Assembly (NCBI GenBank): GCA_003649665.1
Contig: QMSL01000074.1
Coordinates: 1 to 6,697 of the forward strand
DNA from: Thermoprotei archaeon
GTDB lineage: Archaea; Thermoproteota; Thermoprotei; QMSL01; B3-G16
DNA: 6,697 nt
Reading direction: 5' to 3'
Notes under the pieces: model-generated
The model's input: only the letters and a program-made list of their open reading frames with translations
What the model was told of the DNA's origin: nothing
Databases searched by the model: none
Translations under genes and position numbers: made by a program
Shown: positions 5,512-6,697 of the stretch, one piece after another
How the letters are laid out: each line of letters starts with the position of its first letter
How positions within the stretch are numbered: the stretch's first letter is position 1

Positions 5512-5550
5512 CCTCTCCTTATGCCTATTGGTTCATGAGAAATAATATAC
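5512..5550 (-). promoter_or_regulatory. Promoter and Shine-Dalgarno of the flavoprotein gene
   Basis: On the minus strand a TATA-like GTATATTA (5550-5543) lies about 39 nt before the ATG at 5507, predicting a transcript start near 5519-5520. The resulting short leader, of about 12 nt, contains GGAGAGG (5518-5512) just before the ATG. This supports both the chosen start and transcription independent of the upstream M42 gene. Confidence 0.55.
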
Positions 5551-5586
5551 CTTTCTTTATGCTATACTTCACGTATCTCTAACCTA

Positions 5587-6666
5587 TCAGCGAGGCTTAA
5601 GTTCCTTATATACTTCCTCATTGAAACGCCTCACGAATTCCACTATGAGGTTAACCGTAGCCTCCAGATCGCTTAAGCTTACTGTCTCAACAGGCGTATG
5701 CATATATCTTAATGGTATGCTTATGACGCTGGCAATTGCACCACTTCGTGCTATCTGGGCCTCATCTATGTCGGTACCTGTTCGTCCGCGTAAATAGCTC
5801 GCCTGATACCTTATCTTCTTCTCTTCAGCTAAGTCCATTAAGAATCGTGCTAAACGCCAATTAATAGGGGGTCCATATTCTATTACGGTACCCTTTCCTA
5901 ATTGTACATCCGTGAAGTCCTTAGGTTGTAAATCAGGATATCCTACTGCATGTGTCACATCAACTGCTATTGCGACATCCGGCTTTAAATTATAAGCTGC
6001 TACTCTTGAGCCACGTGCTCCTACTTCTTCTTGCACCGTAAAGACTAAATGTAATTTACACTCTAGATCCTTCTCTCTAATCAATGATGCTGCCATGAGT
6101 AAGGCTGCACATCCCGCTCTATCATCAAGGGCTCCGCAACTAATTATGTCTTCCTTATTAGCTGTGAGCTCCCTAAATGTCTTGACTATATGTCCTACAT
6201 CGCCTATTCTAATCAATTTCCTAGCCTCATCCTTATTCGACGCTCCTATATCTACAAAGAGAGAACGTATATCTGGTATCTTCTTTCTCTCATCCTCAGA
6301 TAATAGATGTATTGGCTTAACGCATATGACTCCATGGACTGTAGTCTCTCTACCATAAATCATTACCGACTTACCAATGATAGTTCTAACGTCAATTCCT
6401 CCAACTGCATCTATTCCTAGAAATCCATTGTCATCTATATAACGAACTACTATACCTATCTCATCCATATGCGCCATTATGGCAACTGAGGGCCCTGCTG
6501 AACCAATTGTGAGAATTAAGTTGCCTAAGTTATCAACATTAACTTCTGCCTTTACGTTAAGGTCTTTTGCTATATTCAGTATCTCCTTTCGAACTTCATC
6601 TTCAAAGCCAGAAACTCCTGGTGAAAGACACAATCTCCTTAATATCTCCTTCAGTTTCTCCCGCAT
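5587..6666 (-). CDS. M42 family metallo-aminopeptidase (TET / deblocking aminopeptidase type)
   Basis: The 359-residue protein has the full set of M42 residues at family-typical positions. His66 and Asp68 lie in AHMDEIG (65-71). The bridging Asp181 lies in GALDDRAG (178-185). VQEEVGARG (211-219) has catalytic Glu213 and metal ligand Glu214. Asp236 lies in AVDVTHA (234-240) and His323 in RYMHTPVE (320-327). The PA-like dimerisation insert spans roughly residues 75-165. M42 enzymes bind two Zn or Co ions and assemble into hollow tetrahedral dodecamers that trim short peptides from the N-terminus, working downstream of the proteasome in archaea. Members are often mis-annotated as endoglucanases. 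The N-terminal preference (acidic, hydrophobic or basic) cannot be read reliably from sequence. There is no signal peptide, so the protein is cytoplasmic. Start ATG 6666 is supported by a TATA box 27 nt upstream and would be leaderless. The flavoprotein gene follows on the same strand. Confidence 0.93.
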   Translation of the reverse strand: MREKLKEILRRLCLSPGVSGFEDEVRKEILNIAKDLNVKAEVNVDNLGNLILTIGSAGPSVAIMAHMDEIGIVVRYIDDNGFLGIDAVGGIDVRTIIGKSVMIYGRETTVHGVICVKPIHLLSEDERKKIPDIRSLFVDIGASNKDEARKLIRIGDVGHIVKTFRELTANKEDIISCGALDDRAGCAALLMAASLIREKDLECKLHLVFTVQEEVGARGSRVAAYNLKPDVAIAVDVTHAVGYPDLQPKDFTDVQLGKGTVIEYGPPINWRLARFLMDLAEEKKIRYQASYLRGRTGTDIDEAQIARSGAIASVISIPLRYMHTPVETVSLSDLEATVNLIVEFVRRFNEEVYKELKPR

Positions 6667-6688
6667 GGTTTTGTCTAACGAGGAGAGG

Positions 6689-6697
6689 ATATATTAA
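6689..6697 (-). promoter_or_regulatory. TATA box of the M42 aminopeptidase gene (leaderless start)
   Basis: On the minus strand TTAATATAT at the window edge is centred 27 nt before the ATG at 6666. The intervening sequence is pyrimidine-rich with no SD, consistent with transcription starting at the initiation codon. Any upstream recognition element (BRE) falls outside the window. Confidence 0.6.

Noticed and set aside
4779..6666. M42 aminopeptidase and flavoprotein as one tight operon
   Set aside because: The 79-bp gap contains a TATA box and strong SD for the second gene. Read-through is possible, but a functional link is not supported.
6095..6697. Plus-strand open frames opposite the M42 aminopeptidase, including one running off the right edge
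   Set aside because: All M42 metal ligands and catalytic residues are encoded on the minus strand. The plus frames are Ser/Pro-rich shadows.
1..6697. CRISPR arrays, tRNA or rRNA genes, insertion sequences, toxin-antitoxin or other defence genes
   Set aside because: I saw no spaced direct repeats, cloverleaf or rRNA signatures, transposase or nuclease motifs. No novel defence-type system is supported by this window.

Overview
The window looks like chromosomal DNA from a thermophilic archaeon, most likely of the Thermoproteota (Crenarchaeota and relatives). The evidence is internal. The sequence is AT-rich, with heavy use of ATA, AGA/AGG and CTA codons. Clear archaeal TATA boxes lie 27-30 nt before several start codons, as expected for leaderless mRNAs. 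The gene set (zinc-ribbon threonine synthase-like enzyme, FUN14-like protein, M42 TET-type aminopeptidase, prolidase-like amidohydrolase) is typical of such genomes. The species cannot be named from the sequence alone.

Layout from left to right. Positions 2-634 (+) hold the C-terminal 210 residues of a larger protein cut by the window edge; it resembles the C-terminal beta-rich end of large glycoside-hydrolase-like proteins. Positions 701-1861 (+) encode a PLP-dependent enzyme of the threonine synthase family. It converges, with one base between the stops, on a DedA/VTT membrane protein at 1863-2471 (-). From the divergent intergenic region at 2472-2578 a small membrane protein resembling FUN14 runs rightward (2579-3010). 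It is followed by a metal-dependent amidohydrolase of the imidazolonepropionase/Xaa-Pro dipeptidase type (3077-4354). Positions 4355-4778 contain no intact gene but show traces of a small, frame-disrupted membrane protein. The right end carries two leftward genes: a flavodoxin-fold NADPH:FMN-reductase-like protein with an added helical tail (4779-5507), and upstream of it an M42 aminopeptidase (5587-6666).

How the genes fit together: the M42 aminopeptidase and the prolidase-like amidohydrolase would both fit intracellular peptide breakdown, and the threonine synthase-like enzyme fits amino-acid metabolism. They do not form one operon; nearly every gene has its own recognisable promoter. Two initiation styles are visible. 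Genes with TATA 27-30 nt from the ATG lack a Shine-Dalgarno (SD) sequence. The two genes with TATA 35-39 nt away (DedA and the flavoprotein) have a purine-rich SD in the gap.

No tRNA, rRNA, CRISPR array, insertion sequence or defence system was recognised, and most of the window is ordinary housekeeping or accessory archaeal sequence. The least explained parts are the disrupted region at 4355-4778, the cysteine-free flavoprotein with its DUF357-like tail, and the truncated glycoside-hydrolase-like protein.
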